From positions 3,224,001 through 3,288,000 of the forward strand of contig NZ_CP049857.1 in the NCBI RefSeq assembly GCF_011299555.1: 64,000 bases of DNA. Reading direction: 5' to 3'. Source of the stretch: Dysgonomonas sp. HDW5A. Lineage in GTDB: Bacteria; Bacteroidota; Bacteroidia; Bacteroidales; Dysgonomonadaceae. The notes beneath the pieces are model-generated. The model searched no databases, was not told the origin of the DNA, and was given only the letters and a program-made list of their open reading frames with translations. A program made the position numbers and the translations under genes. This document shows positions 1 through 10,808 of this stretch, piece by piece; position 1 is the first letter of the stretch, and each line of letters starts with the position of its first letter.

Positions 1-1
1 T

Positions 2-256
2 GTTACTCCGGAGGGAAAAGTATTCTTTAACTCCACGGGAAATCCGGGGATGGCGACAGGTGGAAGCGGTGATGTTTTAACGGGAATGATCACTTCTTTG
101 TTGGCACAAGGATATTTTCCGCAAAATGCAGCGATTTTGGGAGTATATCTACACGGTTTATCCGGGGATTTAGCTGCAAAATCAAAATCTCAACAAGGAA
201 TGTTGCCCACCGATATGATCGAATATATCGGAAAAGCATATCGAGCTTTGAAATAA
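2..256 (+). CDS. nnrD: ADP-dependent NAD(P)H-hydrate dehydratase, C-terminal fragment
   Basis: The reading frame is open from base 2 and runs in from the left edge, so only the last 84 residues are present. The sequence GNPGMATGGSGDVL is the signature of the ribokinase-fold NnrD/YjeF C-terminal domain; its GSGD stretch contains the catalytic Asp. The family dehydrates damaged NAD(P)H hydrates back to NAD(P)H in the cytoplasm. In Bacteroidota the protein is usually a fusion with the NnrE epimerase domain, but that part would lie outside the window. An internal ATG at 50 is not the real start because the motif begins before it. Confidence 0.9.
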   Translation, partial: VTPEGKVFFNSTGNPGMATGGSGDVLTGMITSLLAQGYFPQNAAILGVYLHGLSGDLAAKSKSQQGMLPTDMIEYIGKAYRALK

Positions 257-343
257 TGAAAAAAAGTTGTATTTTTATATTCCTGATTTCTAATTTTTTA
301 GATCAGAATGCTTATTTTTTTTGAAAAAAAGTGTTGGGAATGT

Positions 344-373
344 TTGCAGGAATAGAAATATCCACTACCTTTG
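344..373 (+). promoter_or_regulatory. Bacteroidota-type promoter for tRNA-Glu (and probably rpsT)
   Basis: TTG at 344-346 is followed after 19 nt by TACCTTTG at 366-373, matching the primary sigma pattern of the phylum (TTG, TAnnTTTG). It lies about 57 nt before the tRNA. No second promoter of this kind is visible between the tRNA and rpsT. Confidence 0.7.
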
Positions 374-429
374 CATCCGCAATCGAGAGATAAGCAACGC
401 TTGAAAAGTCAAGCATTAACTCGAAAATT

Positions 430-501
430 GGTCCATTCGTCTATCGGTTAGGACGCCAGGTTTTCATCCTGGAAAGAGGGGTTCGACTCCCCTATGGACT
501 A
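430..501 (+). tRNA. tRNA-Glu (TTC)
   Basis: A cloverleaf can be drawn: acceptor arms GGTCCAT (430-436) and ATGGACT (494-500, closing with a G-U pair), an anticodon stem CCAGG/CCTGG with loop TTTTCAT giving anticodon TTC, and a T-arm AGGGG-TTCGACT-CCCCT. The discriminator base is A501; no CCA is encoded. Confidence 0.95.
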
Positions 502-543
502 CAAGTAATTAAGAAACAAACAAAATAACAGAGATTAGTCATT

Positions 544-795
544 ATGGCAAATCATAAATCATCGATAAAAAGAATACGTCAAACAGATGTGAAGCGTTTA
601 CGCAATAGATATGTTGCTAAAACGGCTCGTAACTCAGTTAAAAAGCTTCGTGCTTTGACTGATAAAGAGGAAGCTCAAAAGTTGTATCCATCTGTATCTT
701 CAATGTTAGATAAATTAGCTAAAAAGAATGTTATTCATAAGAATAAAGCTGCTAACTTGAAATCAAAACTTGCTCATCACGTGAATTCTTTATAA
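544..795 (+). CDS. rpsT: 30S ribosomal protein S20
   Basis: This 83-residue, very Lys/Arg-rich protein begins [13 protein letters not shown], typical of S20, which binds 16S rRNA early in small-subunit assembly. Full length for the family. It starts 42 nt after tRNA-Glu, and no promoter is visible in the gap, so tRNA and rpsT are probably cotranscribed; this is inference. A clear intrinsic terminator follows at 819-850. No Shine-Dalgarno sequence is evident, as is usual in this phylum. Confidence 0.97.
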   Translation: MANHKSSIKRIRQTDVKRLRNRYVAKTARNSVKKLRALTDKEEAQKLYPSVSSMLDKLAKKNVIHKNKAANLKSKLAHHVNSL

Positions 796-818
796 GAAAT
801 CACTCAAGAAATAATATG

Positions 819-850
819 AAAGGTTGAACTGAAAAGTTCAACCTTTCTTG
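819..850 (+). terminator. Intrinsic terminator after rpsT
   Basis: Perfect 12-bp stem AAAGGTTGAACT / AGTTCAACCTTT with a GAAA loop; its 3' arm ends in TTT and runs into CTTG. Confidence 0.85.
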
Positions 851-1029
851 TATTTGGGTGGTTTCTATTCACTTTTTTGTTAAAATCTTTTATGATGGAT
901 GGTTTGTGGAGGTGAAAGTATTAATTAAGACTAATAAGGATGCTGTTTCGAACAGTTTTCTGTGATATCTGTTATATTTGTGTCTTTCTAATGTTTAGAA
1001 AAGAATAACACAATAAATTGTTTTGAATT

Positions 1030-1248
1030 ATGAGAAAAATAGCATTGTCACTAGTTATGTCTTGTGCTTTATTAGCATCAACAGCAGTTATGGCTCAGGA
1101 TGCAAAACCTGCAAAAGCAGAAAAAGCTAAAACTGAAACTAAATCATGTTGCTCAAAAGGCACAGATAAAAAAGCCGCTTGCACATCGAAAGGTGAGACA
1201 AAGAGTGATGCGAAAAAATCTGCTCCTGCAAAAGCAGAAAAGAAGTAA
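1030..1248 (+). CDS. Small secreted Lys/Ala/Cys-rich protein, function unknown
   Basis: A 72-residue protein with a clean signal peptide: MRKIALSLVMSCALLASTAV followed by MAQ-type cleavage around residue 22. The mature part of about 50 residues is dominated by Lys, Ala, Ser and Thr, with a vicinal CC pair and one more Cys, and repeats the phrase PAKAEK at both ends. It looks disordered and strongly basic once exported. I do not recognise a family. It stands alone between rpsT and gyrB. A second frame overlapping it (1100-1396) has low-complexity content and is taken as a shadow. Confidence 0.7.
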   Translation: MRKIALSLVMSCALLASTAVMAQDAKPAKAEKAKTETKSCCSKGTDKKAACTSKGETKSDAKKSAPAKAEKK

Positions 1249-1380
1249 GCAGGAAATAAATTCAGATCTTTATCTGATGGATGCGCTAGTAGTCATTTCG
1301 TTGATTATTAGCGTATTCTTTTATATAGATACGTCTGTTTTTCCTTCTCCCTGTTTTGAAATTATGATATGTAAATTTGC

Positions 1381-1411
1381 TTGTTTGTACGGGTAATTTT
1401 TCGTATATTTG
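1381..1411 (+). promoter_or_regulatory. Promoter of gyrB
   Basis: TTG at 1381-1383, 20 nt spacer, TATATTTG at 1404-1411. The predicted transcript would have a leader of roughly 65 nt before the gyrB ATG at 1482. Confidence 0.7.
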
Positions 1412-1475
1412 TTTGCTTTTTTAAGGAGGTTTGTGCACCATTGCTTGAAATAACTTGAAGATGCACGCTAAATGA

Positions 1476-3440
<1,965 letters not shown>

Positions 3441-3462
3441 ATTAAACCTTTTATATTGAAGA

Positions 3463-3493
3463 GGGATACAATAATTTATTGTATCCCTTTTTT
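3463..3493 (+). terminator. Intrinsic terminator after gyrB
   Basis: Inverted repeat GGGATACAATAA / TTATTGTATCCC followed by a run of seven T. Confidence 0.85.
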
Positions 3494-3579
3494 TATATAT
3501 TTCCGAATCATAAAAAGATCGCTTTTCTATTCGTTTTTCTTAATAATTACTACATTTGTTTGAACGCAAATGATTCACG

Positions 3580-4488
3580 ATGAATAAAACGATATATCCT
3601 CCTAACTTAAACAGTGGGGATAAAGCTATAATAATATCACCTTCGGGAAATATAGATCTCCAATATATAAACGGTGCGTGCCAAGTATTACAAAATTGGG
3701 GACTGGTAGTAGAGATTGCTACTCACGCCGAAGGACAATATGGTAGGTTTGGTGGTACGGTAGATCAACGAATTACCGATTTACAACAGGCAATGGACGA
3801 TCCTGATGTGAGATTAATATTTTGTTCAAGGGGGGGCTATGGTATTGTCCATTTATTAGACAAACTAAACTTCGAGGGAATAAAAAAGTATCCTAAATGG
3901 ATTGTTGGTTATAGCGATATTACAGCCCTACACTTGGCTTTACTGCAGGACGGAATTGTTTCGTTACATGCACCAATGGCTCGTCATCTCACCGAAGATA
4001 GTCTCGATATAGCTAGTTCTTACCTGAAAGATTGCTTGTTTATAGATATGCCGGAATATTCACTTGATTCGCACTCTTTAAATAGAGAGGGTTTGGTGAG
4101 AGGAAAACTGTTTGGTGGGAATCTGGCGGTTTTAAGTGGATTAATAGGAACTCCTTATATGGTTGTTCCCGAAAATGGGATCTTGTTTATCGAAGACATT
4201 GGTGAATCTCCTTATAAGATAGACCGCATGATGTGGCAATTGAAATTATCTGGAATACTCAGCCATATATCAGCTTTAATTGTTGGTCAATTTACCGATT
4301 GTCGGGAAGATCCATTAATGGGTTCAACAATTTATGAATCGATCAGAGATATAGTTAAAGACTATAATTATCCTTTAGTCTTTAACTTTCCAGTGGGACA
4401 TGTCATAGAAAACTACTCTCTTTTGCATGGTGCTACTGTTGAGCTTGAAGTCAGTGAAAATAATGTCAAAATGAAAAACAGCAGATGA
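3580..4488 (+). CDS. LD-carboxypeptidase (peptidase S66 family)
   Basis: This 302-residue protein belongs to the LdcA/MccF serine peptidase family. LD-carboxypeptidases remove the terminal D-Ala from tetrapeptide during murein recycling in the cytoplasm. SRGGYG (about residues 84-89) and VGYSDITALH (about 109-118) carry the oxyanion and nucleophile Ser regions; the catalytic Glu is in FIEDIGE and the His in PVGHVIEN near the C-terminus. There is no signal peptide, consistent with a cytoplasmic enzyme. A -7 box TACATTTG lies at 3551-3558. Its stop overlaps the antiporter start by 4 bp (ATGA), so the two genes form an operon. MccF-like activity cannot be excluded. Confidence 0.85.
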   Translation: MNKTIYPPNLNSGDKAIIISPSGNIDLQYINGACQVLQNWGLVVEIATHAEGQYGRFGGTVDQRITDLQQAMDDPDVRLIFCSRGGYGIVHLLDKLNFEGIKKYPKWIVGYSDITALHLALLQDGIVSLHAPMARHLTEDSLDIASSYLKDCLFIDMPEYSLDSHSLNREGLVRGKLFGGNLAVLSGLIGTPYMVVPENGILFIEDIGESPYKIDRMMWQLKLSGILSHISALIVGQFTDCREDPLMGSTIYESIRDIVKDYNYPLVFNFPVGHVIENYSLLHGATVELEVSENNVKMKNSR

Positions 4489-5984
4489 TGTTAGAGACTA
4501 TTTTATTGATATTGTCGATACTACTTTTTATCAGTATAGTAGTTGGTCGAATCGGGGGACGTTTAGGTATTCCGGTATTGGTTTTATTTTTGGCCGTTGG
4601 AATGATTTTCGGGTCAAATGGCGTGGGTATTATATTTAATGATCTCAGGCTTGCCGAAGGTATCGGTACGTTAGCTCTTTGTATTATTCTGTTTTCAGGT
4701 GGTTTAAATACCAAATTTAGTGAAATAAAGCCTATCATCAAGCAGAGTGTGATGCTAGCAACAATGGGGGTTATACTAACTGCTACTTTTACCGGATTAT
4801 TCACATGGTGGTTATGTGGCGAGTTATTGCCTTCGTTGGGTATTTCTTTACTGACAGCTGTTTTATTGGCGTCGGTAATGTCTTCTACCGACTCTGCTGC
4901 GGTTTTTGCAATACTTGGATCTAAAAATGTACAGTTGAAGAACCATCTACGACCCATGCTCGAATTTGAGAGTGGTAGTAACGATCCGATGGCGTATATG
5001 CTTACCATTACCCTTATCGGTTTGATAAAGGCGGGAGGCGAACCTAATATCCCGATGATAATTTTGTCGATTGTGATGCAGATAATTGTTGGCACTACAA
5101 TTGGTTACTTTGTTGGACGGTTTGCTGTATATGTATTAAATAGGATAAAGATAGGCAATGAGGTATATTACCCTATTATAGTGTTGACGTTTTGTATATT
5201 CATTTTTTCTTTTACTCATTTTGTGAATGGTAATGGATATTTGGCTGTATATATTGGAGGATTGATAATCGGTAACTCTAAATTTGTAACTAAGCGTACT
5301 ACATTTAAGTTGTTTGATGCAATTTCGTGGCTGAGCCAGATACTTATGTTCTTAACTTTAGGTTTGCTCGTGAACCCGATAGAATTATTGCCAGTTGCGG
5401 TTCCTGCTCTTCTTATCGGTTTGTTTATGATTTTTATAGCACGTCCTTTGAGTGTATTTATTAGTTTATTGCCTTTTCGAAAGATGGGTTATAAGGATAA
5501 AGCCTTTATTTCATGGGTTGGACTACGGGGGGCTGTTCCCATTATTTTTGCCATATTTCCACTTACGGCAGGGGTTCCTCATGCTCAATTTATATTTAAT
5601 ATCGTATTTTTTATAACATTGTTATCTATTTTATTACAGGGAACTTTTCTTACTCAGGTTGCTAAATGGTTGGGCTTGCTGGGACCTTCTAAGGTTCATC
5701 GTCGACACGATGATTTCGATATGGAGTTACCTGAAGAAATCGGATCCTTTTCTACCGAAATAGTAGTTACCGAACATGCTGTTAAAGATGGAAATAAATT
5801 GATGGATATGCCTTTGCCGGATGATGCTCTGGTCGTAATGGTAAAACGGAATGATAAATACTTTGTACCTAAAGGAAAAACCGAACTTCATGTGGGGGAT
5901 AAGCTTTTGATAATGGTAAATAACGAAGAAACATTATCGCAAACTTATCATAGTATGGGGTTGGCAAGTTCATTCCCTAAATAA
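4485..5984 (+). CDS. K+/H+ antiporter, CPA1/NhaP2 type with TrkA-C domain
   Basis: A 499-residue inner-membrane protein with about 12-13 hydrophobic segments in residues 1-390. SSTDSAAVFAILG, LEFESGSNDPMAY and WVGLRGAVPI are hallmark motifs of cation:proton antiporters, including the ND ion-binding pair. Residues from about 420 onward (VVTEHAVKDGN to GDKLLIMV) match a TrkA-C/RCK-C regulatory domain, as in NhaP2 (CvrA). The family exchanges K+ or Na+ for H+ in pH and osmotic homeostasis. It is translationally coupled to the LD-carboxypeptidase gene. Substrate cannot be fixed from sequence alone. Confidence 0.85.
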   Translation: MMLETILLILSILLFISIVVGRIGGRLGIPVLVLFLAVGMIFGSNGVGIIFNDLRLAEGIGTLALCIILFSGGLNTKFSEIKPIIKQSVMLATMGVILTATFTGLFTWWLCGELLPSLGISLLTAVLLASVMSSTDSAAVFAILGSKNVQLKNHLRPMLEFESGSNDPMAYMLTITLIGLIKAGGEPNIPMIILSIVMQIIVGTTIGYFVGRFAVYVLNRIKIGNEVYYPIIVLTFCIFIFSFTHFVNGNGYLAVYIGGLIIGNSKFVTKRTTFKLFDAISWLSQILMFLTLGLLVNPIELLPVAVPALLIGLFMIFIARPLSVFISLLPFRKMGYKDKAFISWVGLRGAVPIIFAIFPLTAGVPHAQFIFNIVFFITLLSILLQGTFLTQVAKWLGLLGPSKVHRRHDDFDMELPEEIGSFSTEIVVTEHAVKDGNKLMDMPLPDDALVVMVKRNDKYFVPKGKTELHVGDKLLIMVNNEETLSQTYHSMGLASSFPK

Positions 5985-6110
5985 ATGAACCGTCAAATAA
6001 TTAGCATTACTTGATTAATGCATATCTTTGTAATAAGAAAACGAAAGTATTTAATAAACTATTTTTGGTTTATAACGCTATATAGTTGTTGTATTCCCTA
6101 AGTAATAAAT

Positions 6111-6123
6111 AGGTCTGCGACCT
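6111..6123 (+). repeat. Dispersed palindrome, copy 1
   Basis: AGGTCTGCGACCT, with left flank AATAAAT and right flank GAAATT. It ends 7 nt before the ATG of the M28 gene and points toward it. Confidence 0.75.
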
Positions 6124-6130
6124 GAAATTA

Positions 6131-7132
6131 ATGAACATGACTTTTAAATATACTGCTTTAGCCTGTTTTATGATGGGTTTATTAGCTTGTTCGTGTGGAC
6201 AGAAAACCGTAAATAATACGTCGTCTGTGGCACAAGATTATAAGCAAGTTTCACCCGATTTCAATTCGGACAGTGCATATCATTTTGTAGATAAACAAGT
6301 GGCTTTCGGACCTCGTGTACCTAACTCTGAGGCTCATAAAGCTTGTGGTGATTATCTGGTAGCAGAACTCGAACGTTTTGGAGCAACAGTTACTCAGCAG
6401 AAAGCTGATCTGAAAGCCTTTGATGGAACTATATTACATGCACGCAATATAATCGGAGCATTTAATCCTGAAAAGGCAGACCGCATATTGTTATTTGCAC
6501 ATTGGGATACACGCCCTTTTTCGGATAAAGATCCGGATGAAAAAAACTATCACACTCCGGTACAAGGAGCTAATGATGGAGCAAGCGGAGTAGGGGTATT
6601 ACTTGAAGTTGCCCGTATATTACAAGAAAAAGCACCCGATTTAGGTGTCGATATTATTTTCTTTGATGCCGAGGATTATGGTACTCCAACTTTTGTTCAT
6701 GACATTCCTTCGGGAGAAGGATGGTGCTTAGGTTCAGAATATTGGTCTAAAAATCCTCATGTCCCCGGATATAAAGCACGTTTTGGTATTTTACTCGATA
6801 TGGTGGGTGCTCCTGATGCTACATTTTATAAGGAAGCAATATCAAGACAATATGCTCAAGGTATAGTTGAAAAGGTATGGGGTACAGCTCGTGACTTGGG
6901 GTATGGGAAATATTTTATAGATAAAAATGTTGGAGGTATAACAGATGACCACGTACCTGTAAACGAAAATAGAGGTATACCCAGTGTTGATATTATTCAT
7001 TTAGATTTAAATACCGATTCGAATTTCGGATGGTATCATCACACCACAAAGGATGATATGAATAATGTAAGTAAAGAAACACTTAAGGCTGTAGGACAAA
7101 CGGTTTTGGAAGTAGTTTATAAAGAAAAATAA
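6131..7132 (+). CDS. M28-family lipoprotein, probable type II glutaminyl-peptide cyclotransferase
   Basis: A 333-residue protein with a lipoprotein signal peptide (lipobox LLAC, Cys about residue 20), so likely membrane-anchored in the periplasm. The zinc-dependent M28 fold is indicated by LFAHWDTRPFSDKDP, QGANDGASGVGVLLE, FFDAEDYG and a late His in IIHLDLN. The layout resembles bacterial type II glutaminyl cyclases known from Porphyromonas, which convert N-terminal Gln to pyroglutamate after signal-peptide removal; a plain aminopeptidase is the alternative. A -7 box TATCTTTG is at 6023-6030, giving a leader of about 95 nt that contains palindrome copy 1. An alternative start is the ATG two codons in. 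Confidence 0.75.
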   Translation: MNMTFKYTALACFMMGLLACSCGQKTVNNTSSVAQDYKQVSPDFNSDSAYHFVDKQVAFGPRVPNSEAHKACGDYLVAELERFGATVTQQKADLKAFDGTILHARNIIGAFNPEKADRILLFAHWDTRPFSDKDPDEKNYHTPVQGANDGASGVGVLLEVARILQEKAPDLGVDIIFFDAEDYGTPTFVHDIPSGEGWCLGSEYWSKNPHVPGYKARFGILLDMVGAPDATFYKEAISRQYAQGIVEKVWGTARDLGYGKYFIDKNVGGITDDHVPVNENRGIPSVDIIHLDLNTDSNFGWYHHTTKDDMNNVSKETLKAVGQTVLEVVYKEK

Positions 7133-7179
7133 ATTTGTTGCCTTACAAGGCAGTAATAAATATATATAGATAATAGAAA

Positions 7180-7611
7180 ATGAGTCAGCTAAAAATAAAC
7201 GATATACAGGACGAAATAATAGAAGAATTTTCAATATTTGAGGATTGGATGGATAAATATGCTTATCTGATCGAATTGGGGAATTCATTAGAACCATTAA
7301 ATGAGAAATATAAAGTAGAATCGAATCTGATAGAAGGATGCCAAAGCCGTGTATGGCTACAAGCCGATTACGAAGATGGTATTATTACATTTAAGGCCGA
7401 AAGTGATGCCGTAATTGTAAAAGGTATTATAGCTTTGTTGATACGAGTATTAACAAACCATACCCCCGACGAAATAATAAATGCCGATCTGTATTTTATT
7501 AATAAAATAGGTTTGAATGAACATCTTTCACCAACCCGTTCGAATGGATTGGTTTCGATGGTGAAGCAGATGCGATTTTATGCGATGGCATTTAAAGCAA
7601 AAAACTCTTAA
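7180..7611 (+). CDS. sufE: SufE family sulfur-acceptor protein
   Basis: The 143-residue cytoplasmic protein matches SufE, which takes persulfide from SufS and passes it to the SufBCD scaffold for Fe-S cluster assembly. The acceptor Cys is in EGCQSRVWL (about residue 50), followed by SDAVIVKGIIALL and the C-terminal LSPTRSNGLVSMVKQMR, all typical. The other suf genes are not in the window. It is 47 nt downstream of the M28 gene and 6 nt upstream of the rhodanese gene; pairing with a second sulfur-handling protein is suggestive but not proof of joint function. Confidence 0.9.
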   Translation: MSQLKINDIQDEIIEEFSIFEDWMDKYAYLIELGNSLEPLNEKYKVESNLIEGCQSRVWLQADYEDGIITFKAESDAVIVKGIIALLIRVLTNHTPDEIINADLYFINKIGLNEHLSPTRSNGLVSMVKQMRFYAMAFKAKNS

Positions 7612-7617
7612 ATACAT

Positions 7618-8013
7618 ATGTTCAGAATAGGTTTCTTGGTTGTAATAGTTTTTCTGGTGAATGGAATACTTTATTCATGTAACCAGATAAAAAAGGAATC
7701 AGAATTGCCCCGATTGATAAAAGAAGGAGCGGTACTGATTGATGTTCGCACGAATGAAGAATTTTCAGAAGGAAGTGTGAACGGAGCTATAAATATACCG
7801 GTGCATCTTTTACAGTATAATATTGAAAAACTGCCAACTGATAAACACATTATTGTTTTTTGCAAAAGTGGAAACCGTGCCGGAAAAGCGAAGAAAATAC
7901 TTGAAGAGAATAGCATTACAGATGTGACTAACGGAGGTTCGTGGCAAAATGTCCAAAAAGCTTTGGATAAAACTGAGTCTGAAATGGAACCCGAGAAAGA
8001 AATTGTGAAATAA
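7618..8013 (+). CDS. Rhodanese-domain lipoprotein
   Basis: A 131-residue protein with an N-terminal signal and lipobox ILYSC (Cys about residue 21), so anchored to a membrane facing the periplasm. A single rhodanese domain follows: LIDVRTNEEFSEGSVNGAINIP and the active-site loop CKSGNRAGKA, with the persulfide-forming Cys. Such exported single-domain rhodaneses are thought to move sulfane sulfur or act in redox control; the substrate is unknown. It starts 6 nt after sufE, in the same apparent operon, and is followed by a strong terminator. Confidence 0.85.
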   Translation: MFRIGFLVVIVFLVNGILYSCNQIKKESELPRLIKEGAVLIDVRTNEEFSEGSVNGAINIPVHLLQYNIEKLPTDKHIIVFCKSGNRAGKAKKILEENSITDVTNGGSWQNVQKALDKTESEMEPEKEIVK

Positions 8014-8040
8014 GCTTATTTAGCTTCAATAAAAATGAAA

Positions 8041-8079
8041 AAGTAAGAGGATGTAGAAATATATCCTCTTACTTTTTTT
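8041..8079 (+). terminator. Intrinsic terminator after the sufE-rhodanese unit
   Basis: Perfect 12-bp stem AAGTAAGAGGAT / ATCCTCTTACTT with a 10-nt loop and seven T. Confidence 0.85.
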
Positions 8080-8188
8080 GTTTTTTTTCTTTTCGAACAA
8101 GTTGTTTTATTACCTTTATTACCTTATAGATAGTGTTGAGTATTTACACTCGCCAAAGTAATAATGAGATATAAGCCCTAAAGTATTT

Positions 8189-10729
8189 ATGACAAAGCCC
8201 AAATTTTATTTAATTCTATGTTGTGCACTTATTTGCCAGACTATGTTGGCACAACAAACTATTACTTTGAAAAAATTGTATTCGACAGGTCGGTTTTACG
8301 ATGTCGAAAATCCTGTAATGATTGATTCTGTAAATCTGAAAGGGAATAAATTCGATAATAAAGATATCCTCGAATCTTTTATCTCTTTTCCCGATCAAAA
8401 ATCGTTTATAGAGGAGTTAAAACCCGACTTGTCTAATTATTTCTTTGTCAGTAAACCTCAAAAAGGAGCACGGTTTCATTTATTATCGTTTCGGTTGAAT
8501 GCAGACAAGTATGCGAAAACCAATATACGAATTACAGCTCCAAGTATGTTTGAAGCATATATTAATGGAAATAAAGAAGCCTCTAAAACTTCTATCGAAG
8601 ATACCTTGTTAAGCTCTAAGACAATAAAGTTAAACTTTTCTGCTACCCCAGGCACATATACTGTTCTGATTAAATATATGAGTCTGGCATCGAATAAAAG
8701 TCCAGAGGGAATAAAAGTAACCATTGAGCCCGAAGATAAAAAATCGACAGTAAATTACACTTTTGATAATGGAGGTAAAAGAAATATTACGATACAAGAT
8801 ATATTGGACGGTGAGCGTGTAACATCGACCTCAATTTCACCCAACGGACAGTATATTCTGCTAAATTATACTACAACTAAAAGTGATGGAAAAACCTTTT
8901 CTTCCAAAGAGCTTTTATATCTGAAAACAAATAAGCGTATAGCTTTGAGTACAGGTAATAAATATGAATGGATGCCTACTTCCAATAAGCTGTATTATAC
9001 CGATAATGCGAGTGGTGAGGTTAAACTGATAGTTGTAGATCCTGAAACGATGGTAGAGCAAGTGATTGCCTCTAATATTCCGACCGGAGATTTTCAAATA
9101 GCACCTAACGAGCAATATTTAATTTATGCAGATCGTGAGGTTGCCGATACTCCCAAAGGTGATCTTATTTTATTGACTACACCCGAAAGCAGGCAGCCTA
9201 ATAATCAGGATCGTTATTTCTTATCTCGTTATGATCTTTCAACAGGATTGAAACAGCGTTTGACATTCGGGAGACATTCAACCAATTTGAATGATATAAG
9301 TCAAGATTCTCGTTATCTGCTTTATTCGGTAACAGAATATACGCCAACAGTGCGTCCGTTTTTTCAAACATCCATGTATAGGCTCGAAGTGCAAACTTTA
9401 GCTGTTGATACATTATGGACTAATGAAGGGTTTGCCAATTCGGCATCTTTCTCGCCCGATGGAAATAGTATTCTTATAGTAGGTTCAGCAGAAGCTTTTA
9501 ATGGAATCGGACAGAATATCAAAGAGGGGCAAACGGCAAACAGTTATAACAATCTGGCTTTTATTATGGACATCGCAAGCCGCAAAGTAGAAGCTTTGGG
9601 ACGAGACTTTAAACCAAGTATCAACAAATCATATTGGAATGCTGTAGATGGTTTTATTTATTTCTCGGTAACCGATAAAGATTACGAGCGTATCTATAAA
9701 TACGACCCGAAACAAAAACAATTCAGCTTAGTTCCATTGAATGAAGATGTAATTCGCTCGATTTCTTTTGCAAATAGTAATCCGGCTGCTGCCTATTTCG
9801 GAGTAAGTGCATCAAATTCGACACGTGCTTATGCTTTGGATCTGAAAAGTCAGCGTTCGACATTGGTTGCCGATCCGTATAAAGACCGATTAAACTCTTT
9901 GAATCTCGGGAAAGTCGAAGACTGGAGCTTTACAGCTTCCGATGGAACAACCATTGATGGTCGGTATTATTTACCGCCTAATTTCGATCCTGCCAAAAAA
10001 TATCCGATGATTGTTTATTATTATGGCGGAACTATGCCAACGCCACGAACCATGGAGGCTCCTTATCCTTCGAATGTATATGCAGCTTTGGGATATGTAG
10101 TGTATGTACTTCAACCAAGCGGAACTACAGGGTACGGTCAAGAATTTGCTGCCCGTCATGTGAATGCATGGGGTAAACGTACGGCTGATGATATTATAGA
10201 AGGAACCAAAAAGTTTGTGGCAGAACATTCATTTGTGAATGGAAGTAAAATCGGATGTATAGGTGCTTCTTACGGTGGGTTTATGACCATGTACTTACAG
10301 ACTCAAACCGACTTATTTGCAGCTGCCATATCTCATGCCGGAATAAGTTCTTTGGCAAGTTATTGGGGCGAAGGTTTTTGGGGATATACCTATAGTTCGG
10401 GAGCCAGTGCAAACAGTTATCCTTGGAATAATCCTGAGTTGTATGTGGGACAAAGTCCATTATTTCAGGCTGATAAAGTGAAAACACCGATTCTGTTATT
10501 GCATGGAACAGAGGATACTAACGTGCCTATTGGCGAAAGTATTCAAATGTATACAGCTCTCAAAATATTGGGAAAACCGGTTGAGTTTATTCAGGTAAAA
10601 GGCGAAAATCACGGAATAAGAGATTATAAAAAGCGTATCGAGTGGAATAACTCCATTTACGCTTGGTTTGCAAAATGGTTACAAGACGATTCGTCGTGGT
10701 GGAATAGTATGTATCCTAAGCAAGACTAA
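8189..10729 (+). CDS. S9-family prolyl oligopeptidase / DPP4-like peptidase, exported
   Basis: An 846-residue protein with a signal peptide (MTKPKFYLILCCALICQTML, then AQQ). The N-terminal half is a beta-propeller with TolB/WD40-like phrases (SISPNGQYILL, SFSPDGNSILI). The C-terminal alpha/beta-hydrolase holds the catalytic triad: Ser in GASYGGFMTM, Asp in GTEDTNVPIGES and His in ENHGIRDY. S9 enzymes release dipeptides or cleave short peptides, here in the periplasm, consistent with the peptide-based nutrition of many Bacteroidales. Two exported M16 genes follow immediately, so these may be a peptide-degradation cluster. Exact specificity (DPP4, acylaminoacyl peptidase) is not determinable. 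Confidence 0.88.
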   Translation: MTKPKFYLILCCALICQTMLAQQTITLKKLYSTGRFYDVENPVMIDSVNLKGNKFDNKDILESFISFPDQKSFIEELKPDLSNYFFVSKPQKGARFHLLSFRLNADKYAKTNIRITAPSMFEAYINGNKEASKTSIEDTLLSSKTIKLNFSATPGTYTVLIKYMSLASNKSPEGIKVTIEPEDKKSTVNYTFDNGGKRNITIQDILDGERVTSTSISPNGQYILLNYTTTKSDGKTFSSKELLYLKTNKRIALSTGNKYEWMPTSNKLYYTDNASGEVKLIVVDPETMVEQVIASNIPTGDFQIAPNEQYLIYADREVADTPKGDLILLTTPESRQPNNQDRYFLSRYDLSTGLKQRLTFGRHSTNLNDISQDSRYLLYSVTEYTPTVRPFFQTSMYRLEVQTLAVDTLWTNEGFANSASFSPDGNSILIVGSAEAFNGIGQNIKEGQTANSYNNLAFIMDIASRKVEALGRDFKPSINKSYWNAVDGFIYFSVTDKDYERIYKYDPKQKQFSLVPLNEDVIRSISFANSNPAAAYFGVSASNSTRAYALDLKSQRSTLVADPYKDRLNSLNLGKVEDWSFTASDGTTIDGRYYLPPNFDPAKKYPMIVYYYGGTMPTPRTMEAPYPSNVYAALGYVVYVLQPSGTTGYGQEFAARHVNAWGKRTADDIIEGTKKFVAEHSFVNGSKIGCIGASYGGFMTMYLQTQTDLFAAAISHAGISSLASYWGEGFWGYTYSSGASANSYPWNNPELYVGQSPLFQADKVKTPILLLHGTEDTNVPIGESIQMYTALKILGKPVEFIQVKGENHGIRDYKKRIEWNNSIYAWFAKWLQDDSSWWNSMYPKQD

Positions 10730-10808
10730 TATCGAATTTTAAACAAGATTGTGTGATTATTATCGACAAATGTCGACTTATGATATTAATAATAGAAAAA
10801 TAAAAAGC

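Noticed and set aside
1100-1396. 98-residue plus-strand frame overlapping the small secreted protein
   Set aside because: It is a frame-shifted reading of the Lys/Ala-rich gene with low-complexity Lys/Leu content; the 1030 frame has a proper signal peptide and start.
4466-5095. 209-codon minus-strand frame opposite the antiporter
   Set aside because: It mirrors the strongly hydrophobic antiporter gene; the sense frame has all family motifs.
7139-7152. Perfect 14-bp palindrome TGCCTTACAAGGCA between the M28 gene and sufE
   Set aside because: Arms differ from the dispersed family and there is no second copy; too short to interpret alone.
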